64,000 bases of DNA from Deltaproteobacteria bacterium (GCA_020059605.1 JAGVBT010000012.1:1-64000); one strand, 5' to 3'; counted from the stretch's first letter, positions 16,848 through 25,643 are shown. Made by a program: numbers and translations. The notes: a model not told the origin generated them from the sequence alone.

Positions 16848-19800
16848 ATGAAAAATTCAAAAAGAGCAATTGAAGAGAGTTTTCCCATTGTTGAGATTAA
16901 CCGCCTTGCCGTTCCCGAGAGGAATGCGTTCAAACCTATCTACCAGATGCACACATGTTTTGCCCGAAGAGCTTCCTGTGTCTTCAGGGCTATCCTCCTC
17001 GGAGCCATGAAGCCTGCCGGGACCGATATCATGAACGAGTTTTATAAAGACCACACCCATGATCCCGACACCAATGGGGTTAGAATCCTTGATCCTTTTA
17101 TGGGAGGAGGCACGACAGTAGTTGAAGCGCTTCGCCTGGGTTGCCACGTCACCGGTATCGATCTCAATCCGGTGGCCTGGTTCATTGTAAAAACCGAAGT
17201 TGAACCTGTAAATATTGAAGATTTGAAAGCGGCCTTTAAGAGATTGGAAGAAAGACCTACCTCAAGCGGGAAAACATTAAAGGAAGAACTCCTGAGTCAT
17301 TACAAAACCGAGTGCCCCTGCTGTGGGGCAGGAAGAGAAGAAGCCGATATCATCTATAACTTCTGGGTCAAATCAGCCATCTGCACAAATCCCACCTGCC
17401 GGAAACCAGTCCCATTATTTTCGGATTACATCATTGCCATGAAATCACCCACTGTTCGTTACCTTTCGGATTACAAATGTAATTTCTGCAGCAAGGAATT
17501 CGACCTCGATATAGGGAGAGCATCACTCATCTCTGAAGAAAACCTGATGGCCAACAACCCGAGGGATGCGTCCGGAGACAGAAGAAGCAATAAACGCTGG
17601 GCTCCTTATAATCCGATTGAGAAAAATGTAAAGTGCCCATGGTGTTCTGAGACAATCATGGTGGGACCGGTCAATACGGTTAAAAAGGAAAAGAAGAAAG
17701 TACCATTGGCAGTCCTTTTCTGTCCACATTGCAGCTCCGTATGGCAATACCGGGGAACACTTCCGGATGAAGCCACCTGCCCGGTATGCTCAAAAAGTTA
17801 TTCACCGCATAAAGGAAACATTTCAGAAAAAGGAAGCTTTATCTGCCCTTCTTGCGGGATTAAGGATAAAGTCATAAATTCCATTAGGAAACTTCCTGAA
17901 GACCAACTTCTTCCAACCACGCCCTATGCCATTGAGGGTTACTGCCCTGAATGTGCGGGAGATGGAGACGCTCAATCTCCCCTCCCCTGGCGCCTGCCCG
18001 CCGAACAGGTTCTTTGGCAGGCGGGGGAGGGGATGAAGGGGAGGGGGAAAAAAGAAGTCTCTCACCTGTGCAACATAAGAGACAATAATGGGAAGTTTTT
18101 CAAGAAGATTACTCCTTCTGACTTGAAGAGGTATCAGGATGCTGAAAAGAGATGGGAAAAAGATAAAGGAGTTCTAAAATATCCAACGTCAAAAGTACCG
18201 GAAGGGGACAAGACAAAAACTGACCTGATCGGCCATCACTATGTTTATTGGCATCAATTGTTTAACTCACGTCAGATTTTACTACTTTCAACTTTGATAG
18301 AAGCCATAGATGCAGAGAATAATGGTATTCTCAAGGAGATGTTGTTGAGTGCATTCTTCCAGGCACTAAGAAATCAATGCATGTTGTGCTTTTATAACGT
18401 TACTGCTGGCAAACTAGAGCCCGCTATGTCTGGTCATGATTTTCGGGACCCAAATACTATCTGTGAAAACTCTGTATGGGGTACCAACTATGGTAGAGGA
18501 ACATTTTTAAGTATTATCGAGAAGATATTAGAAGGTAAATTATTTAATCTCGAACCTTTCGATACTGTCTATGAAGAGGACTTAAAAAATGGTTCTAAAA
18601 AAACGAAAAAATTCCCAAGCCAGGAGAAAATCGAAGGCAACCAAAATTGTTTTTTGTCTTCTTCAGATTCAAAGCAAATAGCTGATTATTTAAAAGGACA
18701 ACAATTTGATCTGCTCATTACTGATCCTCCTTACGCAGGAAATGTTAACTATTCGGAGTTGTCAGACTTCTTTTATGTTTGGTTGAGATTGGCATTAGTC
18801 AATAAATATAAATGGTTTGCCCCGGAATACACACCTAAATTAGAGGAGGTCATTCTTAACAAAACCAGGGGGCATGATTTGTCAAAATTTCAGGAAGGGT
18901 TATCAAAAGTATTTGCCGAGAGTTGTCACTTACTGAAGGACGAAGGTTTATTAGTCTTCACTTTTCATCATGAGGCTAACGAAGCTTGGGTGGCTGTTTT
19001 ACAGTCCATTTTTGATGCGGGTTTCTACCTTATTGCAGTATACCCCTACGAATCTGATGCCCGAAAAGGGGGGTCTTTAGGAGCCCAAAAGATTGCTTAT
19101 GATACCATACATGTCTGTGGGAAAAGGACTCAAACAGGAGAGATAAAACAGCGATCTTGGGCAGGGGTGCGTCAGGAGATACGCCAAAAAGCCCGGGAAG
19201 AGATTAAGGTGATAGAATCTGGACGATATGGAAAGGAAAAATTATCCCCGGAAGACGTAAATATCATCTTAATAGGGAAATGCCTTGAGTTATACAGCAG
19301 GCATTATGGCCAGATTGTTGATTATAAGGGAGAAGTGGTTCCTCTTCAGGAAGCCCTGACTGCCATCCGTATGATGGTGGAGCAGATTGTATCTGCCCAG
19401 CGTCCACTCCCATCGGAATTAGAGCACATTGACCCAATCAGCTACGTCTACCTCACCTGTCTATGTGACCGAAAAGAAATCCAGAGTGATGAAGTGCACA
19501 AGACGACAAGAGGCATCATGGAGCCGGAGGTGCTAATTAAGGCAGGCGTGATTAGGAAAGGCCGAGCCAAGCGCGGGAGAACTTATGAGGTAAAGCTTCC
19601 CGACGAAAGATACAAGGAACTTCAGAAACTCTTTCTTAGCACAAGAAAGACCATTGACCAGAAGTTTCTCTTTCCGGAGATGGAAGAGGCCAAATTCGAT
19701 AGAATACCGTTGGTCGATGCGCTTCATTATCTAATGGGCCTTGCCGGGGCCTCGGAGAATATCGTCCCGTGGTTGAATGAGTTCCGCCCAATCGTTCCGC

Positions 19801-19889
19801 AGATTCGGGTTTCACTCGAATACATGAGAGAGAAAAACCCCACCTTTCGGGAACCGATCAACAGAGTGCTCAGTTTAATCGAGGTGTGA
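16848..19889 (+). CDS. pglX: DUF1156 adenine-specific DNA methyltransferase (PglXI-like)
   Basis: A 1013-residue methylase with zinc ribbons (COG1743/DUF1156 type), which in BREX-3-like systems marks host DNA. ATG 16848 starts MKNSKRAIEESFPI, the usual family beginning. Motif I is DPFMGGGTTVVEAL near residue 82; motif IV is TDPPYAGNVNYSE near residue 625. Between them are several CxxC pairs (CPCC, CNFC, CPWC, CPHC, CPVC, CPSC, CPEC). Residues about 374-401 come from a palindromic repeat inserted in frame (17973-18048) beside CPECAGDG. All catalytic motifs are intact, so it may still methylate. The stop is one base before the next gene. The middle of the gene looks AT-rich relative to the rest of the window. 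Confidence 0.88.
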   Translation: MKNSKRAIEESFPIVEINRLAVPERNAFKPIYQMHTCFARRASCVFRAILLGAMKPAGTDIMNEFYKDHTHDPDTNGVRILDPFMGGGTTVVEALRLGCHVTGIDLNPVAWFIVKTEVEPVNIEDLKAAFKRLEERPTSSGKTLKEELLSHYKTECPCCGAGREEADIIYNFWVKSAICTNPTCRKPVPLFSDYIIAMKSPTVRYLSDYKCNFCSKEFDLDIGRASLISEENLMANNPRDASGDRRSNKRWAPYNPIEKNVKCPWCSETIMVGPVNTVKKEKKKVPLAVLFCPHCSSVWQYRGTLPDEATCPVCSKSYSPHKGNISEKGSFICPSCGIKDKVINSIRKLPEDQLLPTTPYAIEGYCPECAGDGDAQSPLPWRLPAEQVLWQAGEGMKGRGKKEVSHLCNIRDNNGKFFKKITPSDLKRYQDAEKRWEKDKGVLKYPTSKVPEGDKTKTDLIGHHYVYWHQLFNSRQILLLSTLIEAIDAENNGILKEMLLSAFFQALRNQCMLCFYNVTAGKLEPAMSGHDFRDPNTICENSVWGTNYGRGTFLSIIEKILEGKLFNLEPFDTVYEEDLKNGSKKTKKFPSQEKIEGNQNCFLSSSDSKQIADYLKGQQFDLLITDPPYAGNVNYSELSDFFYVWLRLALVNKYKWFAPEYTPKLEEVILNKTRGHDLSKFQEGLSKVFAESCHLLKDEGLLVFTFHHEANEAWVAVLQSIFDAGFYLIAVYPYESDARKGGSLGAQKIAYDTIHVCGKRTQTGEIKQRSWAGVRQEIRQKAREEIKVIESGRYGKEKLSPEDVNIILIGKCLELYSRHYGQIVDYKGEVVPLQEALTAIRMMVEQIVSAQRPLPSELEHIDPISYVYLTCLCDRKEIQSDEVHKTTRGIMEPEVLIKAGVIRKGRAKRGRTYEVKLPDERYKELQKLFLSTRKTIDQKFLFPEMEEAKFDRIPLVDALHYLMGLAGASENIVPWLNEFRPIVPQIRVSLEYMREKNPTFREPINRVLSLIEV
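17973..18048. repeat. Palindromic repeat inserted in frame within pglXI
   Basis: ctcccctcccctggcg and gggggaggggatgaagggg are the arms of the same repeat family seen at 14424. Nested between them is cgcctgcc...ggcaggcg with an inner gaacaggttc palindrome. The insert keeps the reading frame and adds about 26 residues rich in P, W, G and Q between two zinc-ribbon segments. Confidence 0.7.
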
Positions 19890-19890
19890 G

Positions 19891-20313
19891 ATGCCTGGCT
19901 ATAAGATGTTTGAAGAGCGTTATCTAAATATTTACAAGGAGGACGGCATTGCTCCCAACGAAATCAAAATCGGTCTTCTCGACTTTCTCCGTGAGTTAAG
20001 AGGTGGAGCCGAAGGAATACCAAGATTATCTTCCTTTATGGTTATCGGTATTGATGAGGTCTTGTATCTGGCAGAAGATCGGGAGAAGATCTCGCTTTCC
20101 ATCCACAAAATCCTCCAATCAGCAGCAGCGACCCTTGAGCGAAAGATGGTCGAGGTGCAGATTTCCTGTAAAGGGAAACTTTTTAAGGCTGATTCTTTCT
20201 GGTTAGAATACCGGATGGGAAAATACCCCATGGATATTATTTTTGGCACTCCAACCAGACTTGAAATCCGGGGACTCCCTGTCTTCGCCACAGGCTTCAA
20301 TTTATCAAGTTAA
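19891..20313 (+). CDS. Small defence-locus protein of unknown function
   Basis: A 140-residue protein I do not recognise. It begins one base after the pglXI stop, so it is probably co-translated with the methylase. It is soluble and has a predicted alpha/beta mix (FMVIGIDEVLYLAEDREKI, VEVQISCKGKLFKADSFWLEY). No P-loop is present, so it is not BrxF. The C-terminus FATGFNLSS abuts a REP array. The last codons resemble the end of the transposase gene downstream (both end NLSS), perhaps through repeat exchange. A structural or specificity subunit is possible, but that is only a guess from position. Confidence 0.65.
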   Translation: MPGYKMFEERYLNIYKEDGIAPNEIKIGLLDFLRELRGGAEGIPRLSSFMVIGIDEVLYLAEDREKISLSIHKILQSAAATLERKMVEVQISCKGKLFKADSFWLEYRMGKYPMDIIFGTPTRLEIRGLPVFATGFNLSS

Positions 20314-20315
20314 TA

Positions 20316-20468
20316 GTAGCACAGGCTTCCAGCCTGTGAACAGGTAGCACAGGCCTCTGGCCTGTGAATAAAAATGGTAGCCCAGGCCTCCGGCCTGTGA
20401 ATAAAAAGCATAAGAGTCAAACCCATGTCGATAACAAAATCAGGTGGCACAGGCTTTCAGCCTGTGTC
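20316..20468. repeat. REP array (four units) 5' of the RAYT gene
   Basis: Four copies of a 25-bp imperfect palindrome of the form gtagcacaggcNtcNggcctgtgaa lie at 20316-20340, 20343-20368, 20376-20402 and 20443-20468. The last is inside the transposase reading frame and encodes GGTGFQPV. They resemble REPs mobilised by REP-associated tyrosine transposases. Confidence 0.85.
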
Positions 20469-21006
20469 CTCTTTTAAGATTACCAGAAGAAACTTGCCTC
20501 ACTGGCAAGAACCTGAAAGGATATACTTCATTACCTGGCGTTGTGCAAAAGAACAGGGTCTCTCTCCAGAAGAACGCACAACAGTGTTGGAAGCAGTTCG
20601 ATACTGGGATAATCGTAAATGGACAGTCTATGCCGCCGTCGTCATGCCCGACCACGTACATGCGTTGGTTCAACCCCTTATTCAGAGTAAAGGAGGAACT
20701 TTCGATTTGGCTGAGATCTTACATAGCGTTAAAAGTTTTAGCGCTCACCAAATAAACCGGCAGAGAGAAAGACATGGGTCTATTTGGCAGGATGAACGGT
20801 TTGATCGCATTGTGCGTGACGAGATGGAATTTAAGGAAAAATGGGAATATATCAGAAATAATCCGGTGAAAAATGCCTTATGCGAAAGTCCGGAAAAGTA
20901 TCCTTGGCTTTATGAGAGAGCCTGGTGGCACAGGCCAGAGGCCTGTGCCACCAGAAAAGTGTCTTTTGGTTTTATTTTTAATAGAGGCCTTAATCTTTCA
21001 AGTTGA
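20425..21006 (+). CDS. REP-associated tyrosine transposase (RAYT, TnpA_REP)
   Basis: A 193-residue Y1/HUH single-strand transposase of the IS200/IS605-related RAYT group. The metal-binding HUH motif is in VVMPDHVHALVQP (near residue 75). The catalytic tyrosine is probably in WEYIRNNPVKN (near residue 142). REP palindromes flank and enter both ends of the frame. The first 20 residues and about the last 20 are REP-derived, so the functional start may be later than ATG 20425. It is inserted between the small gene after pglXI and the helicase gene, without destroying either. RAYTs usually spread REPs rather than themselves. Confidence 0.9.
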   Translation: MSITKSGGTGFQPVSSFKITRRNLPHWQEPERIYFITWRCAKEQGLSPEERTTVLEAVRYWDNRKWTVYAAVVMPDHVHALVQPLIQSKGGTFDLAEILHSVKSFSAHQINRQRERHGSIWQDERFDRIVRDEMEFKEKWEYIRNNPVKNALCESPEKYPWLYERAWWHRPEACATRKVSFGFIFNRGLNLSS

Positions 21007-21072
21007 TTTAAAGGTGATAGCGCGGGCCTCTGGCCTGTGAATAGATTGGTAGCACGGGCCTCTGGCCTGTGT
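20922..21072. repeat. REP array (three units) 3' of the RAYT gene
   Basis: A perfect 15-bp stem with a 3-base loop lies at 20922-20954 (ctggtggcacaggcc, aga, and the reverse complement). Related units follow at 21016-21041 and 21048-21072. They are the 3' counterpart of the array at 20316-20468 and end 22 bases before the helicase start. Confidence 0.85.
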
Positions 21073-21093
21073 CATTTGAATTTTGGTAACTAA

Positions 21094-23883
21094 ATGGAAC
21101 TTAAGGAGTATACAAAAGTTAAGGTCATCTATCGGCCGGAACTTGGATCAGGAGAGGTGCTCCGGGTAGAGGAGCGACATGGGGAATACCTGGTCGATGT
21201 CGTCTTTGAGAAAGACGGTAAGAGATTCCTTGAGACTTTCCCCCAACATCTCCTGGAACCTGTACCGAACCTCTTACAGCGATTCCAGAAAGGTGAGTCT
21301 GACGATCCTTTAGATTTTTTTTTAAAAAAGTTAGCCTACCAGTTTCCCCTCGAAAATTCCGGCGGCAAACTCTCTAACAGCAGGACGGACCTTCTTCCCC
21401 ATCAAATCCTATTAACGCATCAGGTTGTAAATGCGACGAGACGAAAATTTCTGGTTGCGGATGAAGTTGGTCTTGGAAAGACCATTGAAGTGGGGATGAT
21501 CATAAGGGAACTTTTATCACGAGGAGACGCAAGGCGGATATTAATCGTTTGCCCTGCAGGTCTGATCGAAAACTGGCGAAATGAGATGAGAGACTGCTTC
21601 CGCATCTATTTTGACATCTTCGGCCAGGATTTCACCGATGCAAACCCTCTTGCCTGGGAACGGCATAACCTGGCGATTATTTCAATTGATACGATCAAAA
21701 AACTCCAGAGATTGGAAAAAATGGCCCCAGGGCCGGATTGGGATCTCATTGTTTTCGATGAGGCCCATCATCTCACACGAAAAAAATATGGGAAAAAGAT
21801 CGATATCACTCAGAATTATCGGTTGGCGGAGAGGTTAAAGGGAAAGACGAGAGATCTGCTATTTCTTACCGCTACACCTCATCAAGGGAATGCCTATCAG
21901 TTCTGGTCATTGATTCAACTCTTAGATGATCAACTCTTTGAAGCGCCTGAAGCCATGCAAGAGAATAGAGGCCTTTTAGGTCGGGTAATGTTCCGGAGAA
22001 CCAAAAGAGAGGTAACGGATGCCCAGGGAAACCCAATCTTTATGCGTAGGCAGGTCACCACACAGAAATTCCAGCTTTCTATTCGGGAACAGAGATTTTA
22101 CGATAAACTGACCGATTACCTCAAAGAAGGATACGATGCCGCAGGTTTCGGACAGGATAAGACCACCAAGCAGCAACGGGCCGTTGGGTTTGTCATGGCT
22201 ACTTTCCAGAAGATCATGTCATCCAGCCCGAGGGCTATCAAACAGGCGCTCCGACGGCGTTTGATTGCGCTTTATGCCAGAAAACAGATGGCCCTGGAAA
22301 GCGGATTCCATGGAGGACTGACGAAGGCAGAGATATCTTCAAAAATCGTCCAATATCAAGAATTAATGCGGAGCGTGGTTGCCGATCTGCTTTCATTCAC
22401 CAGGGGCAGGATAGATTACATTGAGGCTGATGCCTACATTACAAGCTTGAAACAGCGACTTAAGAAAAGGCCGAAATTTGAAGAAGAAGTGACCCATTGG
22501 GCGCTGGATGCTACAGAAAAAGAAGACGAGGTCATCGAAGCTAAAGCCAATATCCCAAATGAGGGAGAAAAGGTAAAGGAGCTAATCGACCTGGTAGACG
22601 ACCGTGCAGATAGAAAATATGATACCTTAATCCGTGCCATCGAACAGTTCCGACGGGAAAACCGGGACGAAAAGATGCTCATATTTACCCAATATCTTGA
22701 GACCCTGTATTTTCTCCAGAAGGAACTGGGGAAATATTACCCCCCTGAAAAAATAGCCATTCTCAAGGGAGGCCCTTTGGAGGATAAGATCGCATCCTGT
22801 GAATCCTTCTGGGATGAAAACGGCGCTCAATTTCTTCTATCGACCACAGCCGGAGGAGAGGGGATCAACCTCCAGGTCTGCCGCATTTTATTCAACTACG
22901 ATTTGCCCTGGAATCCCATGGCAGTGGAACAGCGTATCGGCCGAATCCATCGATATGGCCAGACCGAGACAGCTCAGGTTTATAGCCTCGTAGCTGAAGG
23001 GACCATTGAAGAGAAGGTCTATGCGATTCTTGAAGAGAAACTTCTTGAAATCGCCCAAACCATTGGCAAGGTCGACTCTGTAACAGGTGAAGTAACTGAA
23101 GATTTTAGATCAGAGATCCTCGGATTTCTCGGCTCGTCAGCAAATTATCAAGACCTCTATAAGGAGGCGCTCGTCAATCGAGACTATAAACGAACCGAAA
23201 AAGAGATTTCTGAAGCGATCCTCAAGGCGAAGGAAGCAAGCGAGGCGTTGCGGCAACTCACCCAGGATCTCCTAACTTTTAATCTGGAACAATACAAAGA
23301 GCTTGAGGGGAAATTTACCCTCGATGATTTAAGGTGTTTTACGGAAAAGGCGATTTTAAGATTGGGGGGTAGTTTTATCCCTTCAGGAGATATTGTCCAG
23401 ATCACCACTCCTCCAGCACTAAAAAAGTATTCAAATGTAGCCTCCCGATATGAAAATGTGACTTTTTCGCGGAAGATAGCAACCAGAAAGAAAAATGTTG
23501 ACTTGCTTGGGATAGGTCATCCCCTTATGGATGCTTTGATTGATTATTTGAAAGGGGAAGGGATATCTGGAGAGGTATTGATCGCAAAATATGATGCAGT
23601 CCCATCAAACCGTTCGGTACGATATCTATTTATGATAGATTTTGAAAATGGAACCAAAAGAGAACTCTATAAGAAATTTCTGCTCGATGGAGCCGAACTC
23701 CCAGAGGACCTGGTTTTTCTGCAAGACAGCATGTGTAAGGGTGAAACCCCTATTAACATCCTTTCGGATCTTGAAAGTAAAGTAGAGATGCTAATCAGAA
23801 ATGAAGAAGCCAAAATCCGGTCCACTTATGATGGGGTTATCAACATCAGGAATAAATGTGTGGGAATACAACTGATAAATTGA
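21094..23883 (+). CDS. SNF2-family DNA helicase/translocase (BrxHII-like)
   Basis: A 929-residue superfamily 2 ATPase (COG0553 type). After an N-terminal SH3-like segment (KVKVIYRPELGSGEVLRV), Walker A is DEVGLGKT at residues 123-130, DEAH is at 222-225 and TATPH at 259-263. The second RecA domain ends with EQRIGRIHRYGQT near residue 612. Residues 700-929 are a charged helical and mixed tail. Such helicases accompany PglXI in BREX type 3 and in related DUF499/DUF1156 islands. All ATPase motifs are intact. It starts 22 bases after the last REP unit, so the RAYT insertion may have affected its expression. No ribosome site is obvious. Confidence 0.9.
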   Translation: MELKEYTKVKVIYRPELGSGEVLRVEERHGEYLVDVVFEKDGKRFLETFPQHLLEPVPNLLQRFQKGESDDPLDFFLKKLAYQFPLENSGGKLSNSRTDLLPHQILLTHQVVNATRRKFLVADEVGLGKTIEVGMIIRELLSRGDARRILIVCPAGLIENWRNEMRDCFRIYFDIFGQDFTDANPLAWERHNLAIISIDTIKKLQRLEKMAPGPDWDLIVFDEAHHLTRKKYGKKIDITQNYRLAERLKGKTRDLLFLTATPHQGNAYQFWSLIQLLDDQLFEAPEAMQENRGLLGRVMFRRTKREVTDAQGNPIFMRRQVTTQKFQLSIREQRFYDKLTDYLKEGYDAAGFGQDKTTKQQRAVGFVMATFQKIMSSSPRAIKQALRRRLIALYARKQMALESGFHGGLTKAEISSKIVQYQELMRSVVADLLSFTRGRIDYIEADAYITSLKQRLKKRPKFEEEVTHWALDATEKEDEVIEAKANIPNEGEKVKELIDLVDDRADRKYDTLIRAIEQFRRENRDEKMLIFTQYLETLYFLQKELGKYYPPEKIAILKGGPLEDKIASCESFWDENGAQFLLSTTAGGEGINLQVCRILFNYDLPWNPMAVEQRIGRIHRYGQTETAQVYSLVAEGTIEEKVYAILEEKLLEIAQTIGKVDSVTGEVTEDFRSEILGFLGSSANYQDLYKEALVNRDYKRTEKEISEAILKAKEASEALRQLTQDLLTFNLEQYKELEGKFTLDDLRCFTEKAILRLGGSFIPSGDIVQITTPPALKKYSNVASRYENVTFSRKIATRKKNVDLLGIGHPLMDALIDYLKGEGISGEVLIAKYDAVPSNRSVRYLFMIDFENGTKRELYKKFLLDGAELPEDLVFLQDSMCKGETPINILSDLESKVEMLIRNEEAKIRSTYDGVINIRNKCVGIQLIN

Positions 23884-24270
23884 TTGATGGGGTTATATTT
23901 GTGAACAATAAAGTCTGTGGGGTCGGACCAAACCAAGTCTTTGAAATTAGCGAGAAATCTATAAAAATACGCCTGGGAAAAGGGGTTAGAAGGGCATTTT
24001 TGGCCCTGAAAAGGGCTAAATAAGGAGAGGCAAATGGGGTCAAAGCTAAACTATACACTTTACAATAAAGACGAATTAGACGTTTAATTTGGAAGGGGTT
24101 CCTATTTTAAGCAGATTTACATAAAAGAAGAATAGATGACGGGGATAGTGAAACATATCGATTCATGGATGCGCCATATTTGGCTGAAGGTTGTCAAAAA
24201 AGAATACGACAGCAGTAGGATTTTTGAGGAATTCAAAACGCAAGTGTGATGAGACTATTCTGATGGGCGT
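23884..24270. other. Island gap with a short unassigned ORF
   Basis: 387 bases between the helicase and the second Fic gene. The phrases gtggggtcggac and atggggtcaaagctaaact resemble sequence often seen beside Y1-type transposase genes, so this may be a mobile-element scar (weak). The only open frame worth noting is 24136-24249. Confidence 0.4.
24136..24249 (+). CDS. 37-residue ORF upstream of the second Fic gene
   Basis: ATG 24136 to TGA 24247-24249 encodes MTGIVKHIDSWMRHIW... ending FEEFKTQV. It sits 21 bases before the Fic start, where a Fic antitoxin gene is often found, but it lacks the S/T-x-x-x-E-G/N inhibitory motif. It could be a remnant of a transposase or antitoxin, or chance. Confidence 0.25.
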   Translation: MTGIVKHIDSWMRHIWLKVVKKEYDSSRIFEEFKTQV

Positions 24271-24936
24271 ATGAAAGTATACAAGAAGAAAATTGCTGAT
24301 CGCTATGATGTGTCTGAATTGGTGGATGCCCAATTTGAATCAGGTTCCCGTCGCCGAGTCTTAAAGAATTTGCTTGGAATTAGGCGTAAGCGTGAAATGG
24401 ATCGTCTGGAGGGAATAGAACAACTCCGTGCTCTTCGTGAATTGATAAAGATCTATGGGAAAAATCACCGATTCACCGCTGCTGATATATGCCGAATTCA
24501 TAAAATATGGTTAGGGAACATATACCCTTGGTCAGGAAAATACCGGCGGGTCAACCTCACCAAGAACAACTTTACATTCGCCGCCGCAAGCCAGGTAGGA
24601 CGGCTGATGGAAGAACTTGAAAAGGGGCCTCTTCGTGAGTTCACCCCTTGCAGGTTCGATACGATTGAAAAGACAGTCAAAGCCCTGGCCGTGGTTCACA
24701 CCGAACTGGTGTTGATTCATCCATTTCGCGATGGAAATGGGCGTGTTGCCCGGTTAATGACTACGCTGATGGCATTACAGGCAGGGTTACCGCCCTTGGA
24801 TTTCAGTGGCCTGAAGGGGGATAAAAGAAAGGCGTACTACGCGGCGATACGAGCAGGTCTGGATCGGGACTACAAACCGATGGAGGATGTCTTCAGCGGC
24901 GTGATCCGGGAGACTTTGCGGAAACGTAGGACCTAA
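24271..24936 (+). CDS. Fic/DOC-family protein
   Basis: A 221-residue Fic protein of the cell-filamentation type. The catalytic loop HPFRDGNGR is at residues 150-158 and the flap region YRRVNLTKNNFTFAAA at about 91-106. The N-terminus (VLKNLLGIRRKREMDRLEG) is typical of the group. No S/T-x-x-x-E-G/N inhibitory motif is seen within the chain near the ends, so control by a separate antitoxin is expected. The only candidate carrying that motif is the opposing ORF at 24893-25111. ATG 24271 has no strong ribosome site. It lies at the edge of the defence island. Confidence 0.88.
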   Translation: MKVYKKKIADRYDVSELVDAQFESGSRRRVLKNLLGIRRKREMDRLEGIEQLRALRELIKIYGKNHRFTAADICRIHKIWLGNIYPWSGKYRRVNLTKNNFTFAAASQVGRLMEELEKGPLREFTPCRFDTIEKTVKALAVVHTELVLIHPFRDGNGRVARLMTTLMALQAGLPPLDFSGLKGDKRKAYYAAIRAGLDRDYKPMEDVFSGVIRETLRKRRT

Positions 24937-25111
24937 TGTGTTTCTCAGAGGTAGAAAGTGATTTCCCCAGCTCCTCCCAATCTAAATGGACGCCTTCGAT
25001 TGCTGTTGAAGAGACGACTGTTTTGGCAAGTAGCGCTTCTCGCCGTTTTGAATCTCTGAGATAAGAATTCGTATTAATCAGGGAGTCTTTACGCACACTT
25101 TTTATTAACAC
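24893..25111 (-). CDS. Small protein with a Fic-inhibitory motif (candidate antitoxin)
   Basis: A 72-residue ORF opening at GTG 25111; an alternative GTG five codons on begins closer to the conserved part. Residues 14-42 (TNSYLRDSKRREALLAKTVV, then SSTAIEGV) match the layout of Fic inhibitory helices, with S-x-x-x-E-G at residues 35-40. It is convergent with the Fic gene and their 3' ends overlap by 44 bases, an unusual arrangement for a class I Fic pair. Alternatively it is the N-terminal stub of a class II Fic protein cut off by rearrangement. Its tail after WEELGK is not recognisable, which favours the stub. Confidence 0.45.
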   Translation of the reverse strand: MLIKSVRKDSLINTNSYLRDSKRREALLAKTVVSSTAIEGVHLDWEELGKSLSTSEKHIRSYVSAKSPGSRR

Positions 25112-25639
25112 ATTTTTCGCTTTCAGTCTATGGTGAACTGCGAAAGAAGCGGTATTGGCTTAAATAAATAAGCATCTATGGTGTTATACGACGAACTTCG
25201 CTATATTCTCGACCCGAAGGATGTATATGGCCCCGATTTCCCCGGCGAAACCTTCCGTGTCCTCAAAGAAAAGGAGGAAAAGCAATACGGCGGATACCGC
25301 ACCCGCCGTTTGGTTTTGGAAGCATGGGATAATTATTAGGGCAATGCATAAATCTGACGGTGTTCGATAGAACTGCTGTGAAAGCAGTCACTCTAAAAGA
25401 AAAGCATGGGGATAGAGATAGATGCCTGAATAGAAAGGGGTAAGATATTAATTATGTTGATAAATACGTAGGAATTCTGTAAACTGCAAAAAGGGACAGA
25501 TTGTGGTACTTTTTGCAACTGGAAGATTCAATAGCTTTGAGCCTGTTGATTTAAAGGTGATGGGTATGAGGTACAATATACTGGCCGATTTTGTTGCAGA
25601 TTTACAGAGCAAGGGGCGATATACATTTAGTCATTACCA
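25112..25639. other. Decayed right edge of the defence island
   Basis: 528 bases with no complete gene. It holds two gene scraps on the + strand (25178-25339 and 25566-25643), the second reading into the 3' end of the leftward gene at 25640. The phrase gttgatttaaaggtgat at about 25547 repeats sequence found beside REP unit 21016. Confidence 0.5.
25178..25339 (+). pseudogene. Gene fragment, 53 codons, origin unknown
   Basis: ATG 25178 to TAG 25337-25339 encodes VLYDELRYILDPKDVYGPDF followed by PGETFRVLKEKEEKQYGGYR. Composition is that of a real protein (few rare residues, balanced charge). No family is recognised. It is too short to stand alone and has no ribosome site, so I read it as a C-terminal remnant. 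Confidence 0.3.
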
Positions 25640-25643
25640 TTAG
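25566..25643 (+). pseudogene. AbiEi/DUF6088-like antitoxin N-terminal fragment
   Basis: Twenty-five codons, MRYNILADFVADLQSKGRYT then FSHYH and stop. The first 20 resemble the start of AbiEi-type antitoxins (LADF..LxSxGRYTFT). It is cut where the leftward gene at 25640 ends, so the junction probably marks a deletion. The short length keeps confidence low. Confidence 0.3.

Noticed and set aside
19891-20313. BrxF or BrxA
   Set aside because: The 140-residue protein has no P-loop (BrxF) and does not resemble the DUF1819 BrxA pattern by eye.
20316-21072. Possible CRISPR array (repeated 25-bp units)
   Set aside because: Units are irregularly spaced, palindromic and diverged, and flank a RAYT gene. 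There are no uniform spacers and no cas genes.
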